Shown here one piece after another: positions 1-8,016 of a DNA stretch of 10,062 bases (positions are counted from its first letter, which is position 1; each line of letters opens with the position of its first letter). The translations under genes and the position numbers were made by a program. Origin of the DNA: Desulfoprunum sp. (GTDB lineage Bacteria; Desulfobacterota; Desulfobulbia; Desulfobulbales; Desulfocapsaceae); assembly GCA_030696435.1 (NCBI GenBank), contig JAUYSF010000484.1, positions 1 through 10,062 of the forward strand, in the 5' to 3' direction. Below the pieces are notes generated by a model that saw nothing but the letters and a program-made list of their open reading frames with translations, did no database searches and was not told the DNA's origin.

Positions 1-13
1 CAAAACTCTAAGG

Positions 14-78
14 TGACACACTCGACAATCCGTGGTGAAAAACCAATGTCAATCAGGTACACTGCTCACAGTGTGTCA
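14..78. repeat. Spaced 9-base inverted repeat at window start
   Basis: TGACACACT at 14-22 is repeated in perfect inverted form, AGTGTGTCA, at 70-78, with 47 bases between. It could be a widely spaced hairpin, a protein-binding pair or remnant element ends. No target duplication or transposase is visible. The remaining bases up to 147 hold no gene that I can support. Confidence 0.35.
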
Positions 79-147
79 TTCCATTGTCTCAATCAAAAGA
101 GAACGCGAAGGCAAGCGAGGAGCCGCACAGCGTAGCCGACACAGTTA

Positions 148-2718
148 ATGCTTGATTTCGAATTGGAATACGCCCACGCCCCCAGTCTACCCGCTGTTGA
201 ACAGAGAAAATCCATGCAGTCGCCTGAATTATCAATTTTTTATACGTCCAAAAGATCGACAGCAATCACCATTCACGGCAAAGCTTGCCGACGTGTTCTC
301 CTGATCCTTCTCATTGCCGCTCTTCTGCTGTCAGGTGCCGGTACTGCCGGGGCCTCGATCCAGGACACCGCCTATGAAAAAACCCTCACTGTCTTTAAAA
401 AACTGCCGGGCTTGTCGACAAAGAATCAGCAGATCAATGAAAAACTCCTCAAGTCCTTGTCCTACACCCATTTGCGGGCATTCAGGGCCTTCTGCAGCCT
501 GCCCGGGATGAGTGCCGGCCAGGCAGGAGAGATCTTGCACCGCCTACCCGGTGAGACGATCCAATATGAACATATCCCTCTACTTGAACGACTCACCCAG
601 CTGAAAGGAACCTCTGCCACCCTCTGCTGGCAGCTCCTCGCCCGACTCAGATCAGTGAGTTATGTCAGCGCGAGGACCCTGGCCGGTCTGGCGAATATAC
701 GAGAACTCTCAGCCGGCGAACTGTTCCTGCTTATCGACCGGGTCGACCCCTTGAACGAGCCGGGTCGTTGGGCGGCCGGGGCCCTCTTCAAGGTTCCAGA
801 CATCACCGGGACTGAGGTCAGTCGGGGGCTCGACCTGATCGATAAGCTGACGGAGCGACAGCGCTGGGCTGTGGAGCAGCAGTGCAAAATCAGGGGCATC
901 AAGGCGGAAGAGGCCCTCAGGGGTATAGCCCTTCTTCATTCCCTGACCGACGCCGATGCCTGGAACGTCCGGGGCCTTTTCATGCTGCCCGGCATGACAC
1001 CGGAGCGGGCCTCCTCCTGGCTGACCGGCTATTTCAGTCTTCCCGACAAGGAGCGGGAAGGGCGATTCCGGCGGATGTCCACCGAAGACAAGACGCTTCT
1101 TCTCAAGGTTTTTGCCGCAGCCTCCGACTATCCCCTCTGGCAGATCAACAACCTGCACGATATCACCGAAACCTTCGGCCAGGAGATCAGCAGCGGTACT
1201 CTGGCCGGCACCTCGGCAGAAGGCCTGCTCGGCCTTTTCCGCCGCCTGCATCCCGGTGTACAGCAGAATTTTGCAGCAGAGATGCAGCGAAGTCTCAGAG
1301 GCGGCAACCGCAGCGGCGCAATCGCCGTCCTGCGCCGGGCGACTGCGGCGGCGCGGAAACAGACGGCTGTAGACCTGACCAGCGCCAATATCTATGTCCT
1401 CCTTGCTCACGGCGGCGACCTCTACGATTCATCCTTCCGGGATATCCTCGTGCCGGTTTTAAAGCAGCGGCTGATTGCATCCTTCGACGATGACTTGCTG
1501 GCTTTTCTCCTCGCCACTGATCCCGACAGTGTTTTCACCTCCGATTTGATCGCCAGCCTGGCCCAGAAAGGCAAACTCACCGTGTTCTTTCCGCAGGATG
1601 CCGGAAGGCAGCAGAAGGTGCTCAACCTCGTGGCCCGCTCCGCCCTGCAGAACGAATTCAGCCTTATCCTGTTCTCGGCCACCTTCACCAAACTGCTTGA
1701 GACCATCGCACCGCAGGCCCGCTCCTATCTTCTTTCCATACTGCTCGAAGCAGCGCACAGCAAAAATTCTCTATTCTCCCGCCAGGTCCGGGTCATCCTC
1801 CAGTATTTTCTCCATGAGCACCCGGCCCTCCTGCCGGCGGCAGACAGCCTGAAGATCAGCAAAATGCTGGAGGAATTCGGGATCATCGATCTCAACCAGT
1901 ATGCCCGCACGCCCTTCACGCAGTGGAAATCCGACGGAGAGCTGAAAAGCCTCTCGGTCTTCCAGAGTGACGACGATGGCCGGACCTCCTATCTCACCAA
2001 CTGCCAGACCCTGATTGCCGGCGGCTACCGGCCTGAAATCTCGCAAAGCTACCGGCTCGATGGTCTTGGCAGCGACACGCTGACTGCCGCTCGCTCCGTC
2101 GTGATGGAACTCTCTCGTGGATCGGGGGGCGGACTGGCACGTCTCTATAGCCTCTCGGCCGATCATCCCCTGGTTATCGACTGGGTGAAGACGGTGGGCG
2201 GCCTGAGACTCTCTCATTCCATCTTCATCTATCAGGGAAAAACCACCCAGCAGCAACTCATCAGGCAGTTCCTCAAGGGCGACAACGAGATGTTCGCCCA
2301 GCGCGGCCACAGCTACTGGCGGCGGGAACAGCTCATCGAGCCGATCCGCGACCTGCTGGAATCGGGGACGGTCAGCGCGGCCGATCTTGCAAAAAAACAG
2401 CGTTTTCTCAGCATCGGCTCCTGTGGCGGGATCAGGGCCTACACCGATCTCAACCGGCTGTTTCACAACCATGTGGATATCCTCGCCACCATCGGCACCG
2501 GAAAATCATCGATCAACAATCCCTACAACCAGCAATTTTTTGAGATCATCGCCCGCAATTCTGATATGCTGTCCTGGCAGGAAGTGGCGAGGAGTTCCGC
2601 CGATATTTTTATCCGCAATCTCGGCGAGGACTACCTGCAGCCCGGCTCATTGCCAGCCATCCTCCACAAAATCATGGATTTGAAACCCGTTACAAATGGC
2701 ACTGATAAAACGCACTGA
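148..2718 (+). CDS. Large exported protein of unknown family: helical repeats plus clan CD peptidase-like C-terminus
   Basis: I do not recognise this 856-residue protein. Residues 48-69 form a basic, then hydrophobic signal sequence (RRVLLILLIAALLLSG) ending in an AGA|S cleavage-like site, so it is probably exported to the periplasm or anchored. Residues about 104-300 contain degenerate repeats of about 32-34 residues, with LPGM/IRGI-type turns between predicted helices. The middle is mostly helical without a motif I can name. Near the C-terminus there are strand-like segments IFIYQG (692-697), RGHS with H721, FLSIGSCGG with C759 and ILATIGTG (778-785). This order resembles the His-Cys dyad of clan CD cysteine peptidases; that is inference. 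The start is uncertain. The ATG at 148 lacks a Shine-Dalgarno sequence, and the in-frame ATG at 214 (residue 23) has only a weak AGAGAAAA upstream; using 214 gives 834 residues. The 3' end overlaps holA by 23 bases, suggesting translational coupling. Confidence 0.85.
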   Translation: MLDFELEYAHAPSLPAVEQRKSMQSPELSIFYTSKRSTAITIHGKACRRVLLILLIAALLLSGAGTAGASIQDTAYEKTLTVFKKLPGLSTKNQQINEKLLKSLSYTHLRAFRAFCSLPGMSAGQAGEILHRLPGETIQYEHIPLLERLTQLKGTSATLCWQLLARLRSVSYVSARTLAGLANIRELSAGELFLLIDRVDPLNEPGRWAAGALFKVPDITGTEVSRGLDLIDKLTERQRWAVEQQCKIRGIKAEEALRGIALLHSLTDADAWNVRGLFMLPGMTPERASSWLTGYFSLPDKEREGRFRRMSTEDKTLLLKVFAAASDYPLWQINNLHDITETFGQEISSGTLAGTSAEGLLGLFRRLHPGVQQNFAAEMQRSLRGGNRSGAIAVLRRATAAARKQTAVDLTSANIYVLLAHGGDLYDSSFRDILVPVLKQRLIASFDDDLLAFLLATDPDSVFTSDLIASLAQKGKLTVFFPQDAGRQQKVLNLVARSALQNEFSLILFSATFTKLLETIAPQARSYLLSILLEAAHSKNSLFSRQVRVILQYFLHEHPALLPAADSLKISKMLEEFGIIDLNQYARTPFTQWKSDGELKSLSVFQSDDDGRTSYLTNCQTLIAGGYRPEISQSYRLDGLGSDTLTAARSVVMELSRGSGGGLARLYSLSADHPLVIDWVKTVGGLRLSHSIFIYQGKTTQQQLIRQFLKGDNEMFAQRGHSYWRREQLIEPIRDLLESGTVSAADLAKKQRFLSIGSCGGIRAYTDLNRLFHNHVDILATIGTGKSSINNPYNQQFFEIIARNSDMLSWQEVARSSADIFIRNLGEDYLQPGSLPAILHKIMDLKPVTNGTDKTH

Positions 2719-4072
2719 CCTTCCCGGCCACCTGAAGACTTTTGGCGACAGCCCTCCGCCGCAGATCGTCCTCTGTCTCGGAGAGCGCTATCTCGGCCGC
2801 GAGGCCGCCGACCTCCTGCAGCAGGCCATTCTTGCTGCATCACCCGGGACGGTACACAGCATTGATGGCGACCAAGAGGATCCGGGCCAGACCCTGGCAA
2901 AACTCAACAGCTTCTCCTTGCTGCCCGGTCGGCAGATCTTCCGGGTGAGCGACAGCAGGATTTTCCATTCCAAGACGGTCGCCTCGGCGATCTGGAATAA
3001 AGCTGTGCAGGCCAAAGATGCCGGTCGGCCCGATTCCGCCCGACGCTCGCTGAAAAGCCTTCTGCAGCTGGCCGATATCAAACCGGGAAGCACCACAGCG
3101 TTTTCCGAGATCTCCGCCGACCAGTGGCAAAAATTGTTCAGTTTCGCAAGACCCTCGGAAAATCTCTTTTGGGCCGATGATCTGGTCACCGAGACCGGCA
3201 ATAGTGGAGCGGTCGCCGGTAAAGCAGCCGGTATCGCCGAAAAGTATATCGCAGCCTTTGAAAAAGGGCTGCCACCACAGAATATCCTCATCCTCACGGC
3301 AGAAGAGGCAGACCGACGCCAGCGGCTCTTTACCGCCATCAAAAAAATCGGTCTGGTCATCGACTGTGCCGTGGCTGAGGGTTCCGGAGCCGCCGCCCAG
3401 AACGAGCAAAAAGACATCCTGCGGGAGATGGTGCAAAAAACCCTGAAGGAATTCGGTAAGAAAATCGAACCGCAGGCCCTTGATATCTTTTTTGAGCGGG
3501 TCGGTTTTCATCCGGTGGCAGTCGTCATGGAGACCGAAAAGCTGGCCCTCTATGCCGGTGACCGGCCTCTCATTACCACCGCCGACCTCGACGAGATGGT
3601 CGGCAGAAGCCGTGAAGATGCCCTCTTTGAACTGACCGACGCCTTTGGCAAGAAACAGCCCGGCAGGACCCTGACTATTCTGGGTCGGCTCCAGGACAAC
3701 GGCACCCACGGCCTGGCCATCCTCTCGACCATGCGCAATTATTTGCGCAAGCTCATGGTTTTCCGCTCCTTGCAAAACCGCTCTCAGCCCCTATGGCACA
3801 GGGGCATGAACGCCAGACAGTTTCAGTCCGACTATCTGCCGGCCCTGAAGGAAACCGGAGAATGGCCGGAACTCCTCAAAGGCCACCCCTATGCCATCTA
3901 TATGAGTTTTACGACAGCGGCCGAGTATTCCTGCGCCACGCTCAAGGACTGGCTCAGCCTGCTGCTCCAGGCGGAATACCGGCTCAAGGGTTCGCCCCTG
4001 CCCCAGCGCCTGGTCTTGGAAGAACTCTTCCTCACCCTGCTCGGCAAAAAACAGGCCGCCCGCAAGACCTGA
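2696..4072 (+). CDS. holA: DNA polymerase III, delta subunit
   Basis: This 458-residue protein fits the HolA family, the clamp-loader subunit that opens the beta sliding clamp during replication. Domain I starts with the strand and helix QIVLCLGERYLGREAADLLQ (residues 23-42). It continues through the LNSFSLLPGRQIFRV segment (70-84), the usual 'phe-ser-leu-phe, arg' region of delta. The C-terminal collar domain is recognisable in REDALFELTDAFGKKQPGRT (306-325) and the helix GLAILSTMRNYLRKLMVF (339-356). The protein is longer than E. coli delta (343 residues). Most of the excess lies between residues about 91 and 190, before the NILILTAEEAD strand. The ATG lies inside the end of the preceding gene, with a 23-base overlap and no clear Shine-Dalgarno sequence, so expression may depend on upstream translation. 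The family call rests on motif pattern and collinearity. Confidence 0.85.
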   Translation: MALIKRTDLPGHLKTFGDSPPPQIVLCLGERYLGREAADLLQQAILAASPGTVHSIDGDQEDPGQTLAKLNSFSLLPGRQIFRVSDSRIFHSKTVASAIWNKAVQAKDAGRPDSARRSLKSLLQLADIKPGSTTAFSEISADQWQKLFSFARPSENLFWADDLVTETGNSGAVAGKAAGIAEKYIAAFEKGLPPQNILILTAEEADRRQRLFTAIKKIGLVIDCAVAEGSGAAAQNEQKDILREMVQKTLKEFGKKIEPQALDIFFERVGFHPVAVVMETEKLALYAGDRPLITTADLDEMVGRSREDALFELTDAFGKKQPGRTLTILGRLQDNGTHGLAILSTMRNYLRKLMVFRSLQNRSQPLWHRGMNARQFQSDYLPALKETGEWPELLKGHPYAIYMSFTTAAEYSCATLKDWLSLLLQAEYRLKGSPLPQRLVLEELFLTLLGKKQAARKT

Positions 4073-4143
4073 CAGGGTGAGGATCCGCCGTACACAGCAG
4101 ACAGGCGCTGAAAGAACAGCCAAGGGAGAGGGCGTTGTCTTTC

Positions 4144-4172
4144 TGCATTGAAAATGTCTTTTTCGTTATTAT
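4144..4172 (+). promoter_or_regulatory. Possible promoter upstream of clpS
   Basis: The 165-base gap between holA and clpS contains a short AT-rich tract that stands out from the surrounding GC-rich DNA. TATTAT at 4167-4172 resembles a -10 box. No good -35 lies 16-18 bases upstream: CTGCAT at 4144 matches poorly, and TTGAAA at 4148 is only 13 bases away. The gap contains no gene that I can support. Confidence 0.25.
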
Positions 4173-4237
4173 TTTAGTCAGAGAACAAACCGGCGAGTAG
4201 TCAACACGTTCAATATCAGGAGAGTCAACCCCTATCC

Positions 4238-4552
4238 ATGGCAGACAAGAAAAATTCGCCCCAGGGCTCGGTGGCCACAAAAGACTGGGTCGAAACCATG
4301 GAGCCACCGATGTTCAAGGTGCTCCTGCATAATGATGATTACACCTCAATGGAATTCGTCATAGTGATACTCGTCGGAGTGTTCCATAAAACCGCCCCGG
4401 AGGCCACCCGGATTATGCTGAATGTGCACGAACAAGGCATCGGGATCGCCGGGATCTATACCCGAGAAATATGTGAAACCAAGATTGAACAGGTGCACAG
4501 CCTGGCCCGACAAAAGGAATTTCCCTTGCGTTGTTCCATGGAAAAAGCCTGA
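4238..4552 (+). CDS. clpS: ATP-dependent Clp protease adaptor ClpS
   Basis: This 104-residue cytoplasmic adaptor recognises N-end-rule substrates with bulky hydrophobic N-termini and delivers them to ClpA for degradation by ClpAP. The N-terminal 20 or so residues are polar, as expected for the flexible tail. The core then carries the family signature: PPMFKVLLHNDDYTSMEFV (residues 23-41), ATRIMLNVHEQG (56-67) and the end segment FPLRCSMEKA. The N-degron pocket residues N32, D33, D34 and H64 line up with N34, D35, D36 and H66 of E. coli ClpS. Length is typical (E. coli 106). An AGGAGA at 4218-4223 precedes the ATG at a rather long spacing. The gene lies 39 bases upstream of clpA, the classic clpS-clpA arrangement, so the two are probably co-transcribed. 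Confidence 0.97.
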   Translation: MADKKNSPQGSVATKDWVETMEPPMFKVLLHNDDYTSMEFVIVILVGVFHKTAPEATRIMLNVHEQGIGIAGIYTREICETKIEQVHSLARQKEFPLRCSMEKA

Positions 4553-4591
4553 CAACCCGCACCGAAGATAAACCGCAGACGGACGTATATT

Positions 4592-6853
4592 ATGCTGAGT
4601 AAAACATTGGAAAAGGCCCTTATCCGGGCGATCAGAGAGGCGAAAAGCCACAATCATGAGTATGTGACCGTTGAGCATATGCTCTACGGCCTGCTCCATG
4701 ACGAACTGACCTCATATATCATCAGTGAATGTGGCGGTTCGACGGAGACCCTCAAAGAGAAGCTGGAACAGTTTCTCGCAGCGGAGATCCCGAAACTGTC
4801 CTCGACCGGCCCAAGCGAACCGGCCCAGACCATGGCCTTCAACCGGGTTTTGCAGCGGGCTGTGGCCCATGTCCAGAGCTGCGGCAAAACCGAGGTGGAC
4901 AGCGGTGACGTGCTGGTGTCAATCTTCTCGGAATCGGACTCACACGCCGTCTTTTTTCTCAGCTCGGTCGGAGTTGGCCGGATGGCGGTCGTCAACTTTA
5001 TCTCCCATGAACTTCCGGAAGGACTGCAGAAGGAACCGCTGGCAAGACCGCCGGAGGGACCGGAGACCAAGGAACAAAGCCCGGGCGAGAAATCCCTCAA
5101 AGATTTCACCGTCAATCTGGCTGTGCAGGCGGCTGAAGGTAAACTCGATCCGCTCATCGGTCGGGATCTCGAAATCAGCCGGATCATGCAAGTCCTCTGC
5201 CGCCGAAAAAAGAACAACCCGCTGCTGGTCGGGGAGCCAGGTGTTGGCAAAACCGCCATGGCGGAAGGTCTGGCCCTGCGCATCCATGAAGACAAGGTGG
5301 CCAGGGCTGAAGGCCGCAAGGCCACTGTCCCTGATCTGTTGCAGGACGTCGAAATTCATCTTCTCGACATGGGCGGCCTGGTGGCTGGTACCAAATACCG
5401 GGGCGATTTTGAAAAACGCCTCAAGGGGGTGATCTCGGCCATCGAGAACAAGGAAAACGCCATTCTCTTCATCGACGAGATCCACACCATTGTTGGGGCA
5501 GGAGCTACCAGCGGCGGCTCGATGGATGCCTCGAATCTGCTCAAACCCGCCCTGCAGTCCGGCATCCTGCGCTGTATCGGTTCGACGACCTACGAGGAGT
5601 ACAAAAATCAGATCGAAAAGGACCGGGCCCTGTCCCGGCGCTTCCAGAAGATCGACATCGAAGAGCCATCGGTGGACGACACCTGCCTGATCCTCAAAGG
5701 GCTGCAGGCCCGCTATGAAAACCATCATCAGGTCCACTATTCCAAAGGCTCTATCAAGGCCATGGCCGAACTGGCGGACCGCTATATCAACGAACGTTTC
5801 CTGCCGGACAAGGCCATCGATGTCATGGACGAGGTCGGTTCTTTGTTCCGGCTTGAGGGCCGGGTCGGCGGCATGGTCAAGGTCACGGATGTGGAAAAGG
5901 TGGTCTCACGGATTGCCAGAATCCCGGCCAAGAGTGCCACCTCCTCGGATATCGGCTCCCTGAAGGAACTGGCCCCCAGGATGCGACAGGTGGTCTTCGG
6001 TCAGGACGAGGCTATCGAGGCCGTGGTGACCGCGGTGAAACGCTCACGGGCCGGCCTTGGCAACCCCGATTCGCCGACCGGCAGCTTCATCTTTGCCGGT
6101 CCCACCGGTGTCGGCAAGACCGAGGTCGCCAGGCAACTGGCCAAGGTCCTCAATATTCACTTCGAGCGCTTTGACATGAGTGAATACATGGAAAAACACG
6201 CGGTCTCCCGACTTATCGGCTCACCGCCCGGCTATGTCGGTTTTGACCAGGGCGGCCTTCTGACCGAGGCCATCCGTAAGCACCCGCATACCGTGCTGCT
6301 GCTTGATGAGATTGAGAAGGCCCACCAGGATATCTATTCGATCCTGCTGCAGGTCATGGACCATTCGACCCTGACCGACAACTCGGGCCGGAAAGCGGAT
6401 TTCCGCAACGTCATCCTGATCATGACCACCAATGCCGGGGCACGGGAACTGACTGCCAGGGGCATCGGTTTTGTCACCAGCAAAAAGGGCAAGGACCAGT
6501 CGGCGATCAACAAGATCTTCGCCCCGGAATTCCGTAACCGGCTCGATGCCATCGTCACCTTCAGTGCCCTAAACGGTGAGGCCATGCAGAACGTGGTCGA
6601 AAAACTCATCAAAGAACTCGAAGGCCAGTTGGCCGAAAAGCGGGTGAGCATCAGCCTCTCGCCAGCGGCCAAGGTTTGGCTCGCTGAAAAGGGCTATGAT
6701 CCCGACTACGGGGCCCGACCGTTGCGCCGCCTGATCATGAAGGAAATCGGTGATGTGCTGACCGAAGAAATCCTCTTTGGCGAACTGGCCAAGGGTGGCG
6801 AAGCCCAAATCGATCTCATTGAGGAGAAGCTGAGCTTCACCTATGTGCGATAG
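4592..6853 (+). CDS. clpA: ATP-dependent Clp protease ATP-binding subunit ClpA
   Basis: This is a full-length (753 residues; E. coli 758) class I Clp AAA+ unfoldase. It forms hexamers that unfold substrates and thread them into ClpP. The N-terminal domain (about 1-150) begins with [20 protein letters not shown] and matches the double-helix repeat domain that binds ClpS. The first AAA+ module has Walker A GEPGVGKT (214-221) and Walker B LFIDE (292-296). The second has GPTGVGKT (503-510) and LLLDE (569-573), followed by the IGF tripeptide (625-627) that docks into ClpP and the sensor-2 motif GARP with R709. There is no long ClpB-type coiled-coil middle domain, and the ClpS partner lies directly upstream, so ClpA is preferred over ClpB or ClpC. 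No clpP lies in the window. The Shine-Dalgarno sequence is weak, suggesting coupling to clpS. Confidence 0.97.
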   Translation: MLSKTLEKALIRAIREAKSHNHEYVTVEHMLYGLLHDELTSYIISECGGSTETLKEKLEQFLAAEIPKLSSTGPSEPAQTMAFNRVLQRAVAHVQSCGKTEVDSGDVLVSIFSESDSHAVFFLSSVGVGRMAVVNFISHELPEGLQKEPLARPPEGPETKEQSPGEKSLKDFTVNLAVQAAEGKLDPLIGRDLEISRIMQVLCRRKKNNPLLVGEPGVGKTAMAEGLALRIHEDKVARAEGRKATVPDLLQDVEIHLLDMGGLVAGTKYRGDFEKRLKGVISAIENKENAILFIDEIHTIVGAGATSGGSMDASNLLKPALQSGILRCIGSTTYEEYKNQIEKDRALSRRFQKIDIEEPSVDDTCLILKGLQARYENHHQVHYSKGSIKAMAELADRYINERFLPDKAIDVMDEVGSLFRLEGRVGGMVKVTDVEKVVSRIARIPAKSATSSDIGSLKELAPRMRQVVFGQDEAIEAVVTAVKRSRAGLGNPDSPTGSFIFAGPTGVGKTEVARQLAKVLNIHFERFDMSEYMEKHAVSRLIGSPPGYVGFDQGGLLTEAIRKHPHTVLLLDEIEKAHQDIYSILLQVMDHSTLTDNSGRKADFRNVILIMTTNAGARELTARGIGFVTSKKGKDQSAINKIFAPEFRNRLDAIVTFSALNGEAMQNVVEKLIKELEGQLAEKRVSISLSPAAKVWLAEKGYDPDYGARPLRRLIMKEIGDVLTEEILFGELAKGGEAQIDLIEEKLSFTYVR

Positions 6854-6872
6854 TTCAGGTACCCTTTACAGG

Positions 6873-6896
6873 ATGGCCGTTCGCCCGGACGGTCAT
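6873..6896 (+). terminator. Possible weak hairpin between clpA and the HIT gene
   Basis: ATGGCCGT (6873-6880) can pair with ACGGTCAT (6889-6896) around an eight-base loop, with one G-U pair. A C-rich rather than T-rich stretch follows, so a Rho-independent terminator is doubtful. It may only attenuate or stabilise clpA mRNA. Confidence 0.3.
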
Positions 6897-6925
6897 TCCC
6901 CCCTCTGACCAAAAGGATTGATGCG

Positions 6926-7267
6926 ATGACAGACTGCCTCTTCTGCAAAATTGTCGCCGGCCAGATTCCGGCCCAGATAGTCTACGAAGATGATGAAATC
7001 ATGGCCTTCAGGGATATTGCCCCGGTGGCGCCGCAGCATATCCTCATTATCCCAAAAAAACACCTGACCGGACCGTCGGCCATCGGCGAAGAAGATGAGC
7101 AGCTCATCGGTAGGCTCATGCGTATCGCCAGCCAGGTCGCAGCGGAGAACGGTATCGGCGATGCCTTCCGCCTGGTCATGAGCAACGGGGCAGAGGCCGG
7201 ACAGCTGGTCTTTCATCTGCACATGCATATCCTCGGTGGCCGGCCGCTGCACTGGCCGCCGGGTTGA
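6926..7267 (+). CDS. HIT-family nucleotide phosphoramidase (HinT-like)
   Basis: This 113-residue protein belongs to the histidine triad family. HinT-type members hydrolyse nucleoside phosphoramidates and AMP-lysine-type adducts in the cytoplasm as homodimers. The family opening DCLFCKIVAGQIPAQIVYED (residues 3-22) is present, followed by FRDIAPVAPQHILIIPKKH. The signature HLHMHILGG begins at H97, so the triad is H97, H99 and H101, with H99 as the expected AMP-accepting residue. It ends with GGRPLHWPPG, the shortened tail common among bacterial HinT proteins. AAAAGGA at 6911-6917 is a well-placed Shine-Dalgarno sequence for the ATG at 6926; the ATG at 6921 is out of frame. It lies 72 bases after clpA on the same strand and converges with ribB. 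Physiological substrates are not evident from context. Confidence 0.95.
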   Translation: MTDCLFCKIVAGQIPAQIVYEDDEIMAFRDIAPVAPQHILIIPKKHLTGPSAIGEEDEQLIGRLMRIASQVAAENGIGDAFRLVMSNGAEAGQLVFHLHMHILGGRPLHWPPG

Positions 7268-7272
7268 ACTGC

Positions 7273-7294
7273 GCGCCGGTCGTCTTTCCGGCGC
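7273..7294 (+). terminator. GC-rich hairpin just after the HIT gene
   Basis: GCGCCGG (7273-7279) pairs perfectly with CCGGCGC (7288-7294) around the loop TCGTCTTT, six bases after the HIT stop codon. The downstream CCTCCGTTCT is only moderately T-rich, so it is a plausible but imperfect intrinsic terminator. Confidence 0.5.
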
Positions 7295-7308
7295 CCTCCG
7301 TTCTATCA

Positions 7309-7354
7309 AGCAGCACCCTTCCCTGTATATCGCAATCCTGGGAAGGGTACTGCT
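7309..7354. terminator. Long hairpin between convergent genes, possible bidirectional terminator
   Basis: AGCAG plus ACCCTTCCC (7309-7323) pair with GGGAAGGGT plus CTGCT (7340-7354): 14 base pairs with one C/A mismatch, around a 16-base loop. It lies eight bases beyond the ribB stop and in the path of HIT transcription. Neither side has a proper T-tract, so it may act as an mRNA 3'-end stabiliser or block read-through. Confidence 0.45.
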
Positions 7355-7362
7355 CAGTCGGC

Positions 7363-8016
7363 TCAGGACATTGAGCTGGGCCGTGCACTCTTGTAGAGCA
7401 CAAGGTCCTCAATACTCAGGACGCTCATCTCATGCTGCCGGGCAAAATCAACGATCTCCGACAGACGGGCCATACTGCCGTCCGGGTTGGTCAATTCACA
7501 GAGTACCCCTGCAGGATTGAGCCCGGCCAAGTGCATGAGGTCAACTGTCCCTTCGGTGTGTCCCCGCCTGGCCAGCACCCCGCCGTTCCTGGCCCGCAAA
7601 GGGAAAACATGACCTGGTCGGCAGAGATCTTCAGACCGACTGATCTCAGCCACGGCCGCCTTGATCGTCTGCACCCGATCACTTGCCGAAACACCGGTGG
7701 TCACCCCGCTTCTCGCCTCGATAGACACGGTAAAGGCCGTGCCATGACGACTGTCATTGGTGCTCACCATAGGTGCCAGGCCCAGGTTGTCGGCCTTTTC
7801 CTCGGTCAGGCAGAGGCAGACGATGCCGCTGCACTCTCTGATCATCAAGGCCATCTGGGCAACGGTCAGATGCTCCGCTGAAAAGATCAAATCCCCTTCG
7901 TTTTCACGATCCTCATCATCGACCAGCAGTACTCCCTGGCCTGCACGAAGTGCCGCCAAGGCTTTTTCCACCCGGCCTTGCGGACTGCCGAATTGACTTA
8001 ATAAAGACTGATTCAT
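7363..8016 (-). CDS. ribB: 3,4-dihydroxy-2-butanone 4-phosphate synthase (stand-alone RibB)
   Basis: RibB converts ribulose 5-phosphate into 3,4-dihydroxy-2-butanone 4-phosphate plus formate, supplying the four-carbon unit for the lumazine step of riboflavin synthesis. Starting at the ATG at 8016-8014 gives 217 residues, the same length as E. coli RibB and collinear with it. The acidic metal and substrate loop [10 protein letters not shown] spans residues 33-42 (R37, E38, E40, D42). It is followed by GIVCLCL (64-70), [11 protein letters not shown] (104-114), [10 protein letters not shown] (133-142), H153 in RGHTE, and E174 in LCELTN. There is no C-terminal GTP cyclohydrolase II (RibA) domain. 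The frame stays open upstream to an ATG at 8184, but GAAGGAGAA sits directly before the 8016 start and the upstream residues are not family-like, so 8016 is chosen. The gene lies downstream of an FMN riboswitch. No other rib gene lies in the window. Confidence 0.96.
   Translation of the reverse strand: MNQSLLSQFGSPQGRVEKALAALRAGQGVLLVDDEDRENEGDLIFSAEHLTVAQMALMIRECSGIVCLCLTEEKADNLGLAPMVSTNDSRHGTAFTVSIEARSGVTTGVSASDRVQTIKAAVAEISRSEDLCRPGHVFPLRARNGGVLARRGHTEGTVDLMHLAGLNPAGVLCELTNPDGSMARLSEIVDFARQHEMSVLSIEDLVLYKSARPSSMS

Noticed and set aside
709..1410. 233-codon open frame antisense to the large exported protein
   Set aside because: The plus-strand frame has a signal peptide and regular helical repeats; the antisense translation has a composition typical of a shadow frame and no Shine-Dalgarno sequence.
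2840..3775. 311-codon open frame antisense to holA
   Set aside because: It lies wholly opposite a well-supported gene, shows no family motif, and similar long antisense frames are common in GC-rich coding DNA.
4148..4172. Heat-shock sigma-32 promoter for clpS-clpA
   Set aside because: ATTGAAA resembles part of a sigma-32 -35 box, but no CCCCAT-like -10 follows at a suitable distance.
4940..5737. 265-codon open frame antisense to clpA
   Set aside because: It is opposite the invariant ClpA Walker region, whose conservation explains the open frame.
4592..6853. ClpB or ClpC as identity for the AAA+ protein
   Set aside because: There is no long middle coiled coil as in ClpB, the IGF ClpP-docking loop is present, and clpS is directly upstream, all favouring ClpA.
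7432..7881. 149-codon plus-strand frame opposite ribB
   Set aside because: RibB active-site motifs on the minus strand are unambiguous, and this frame has no recognisable feature.
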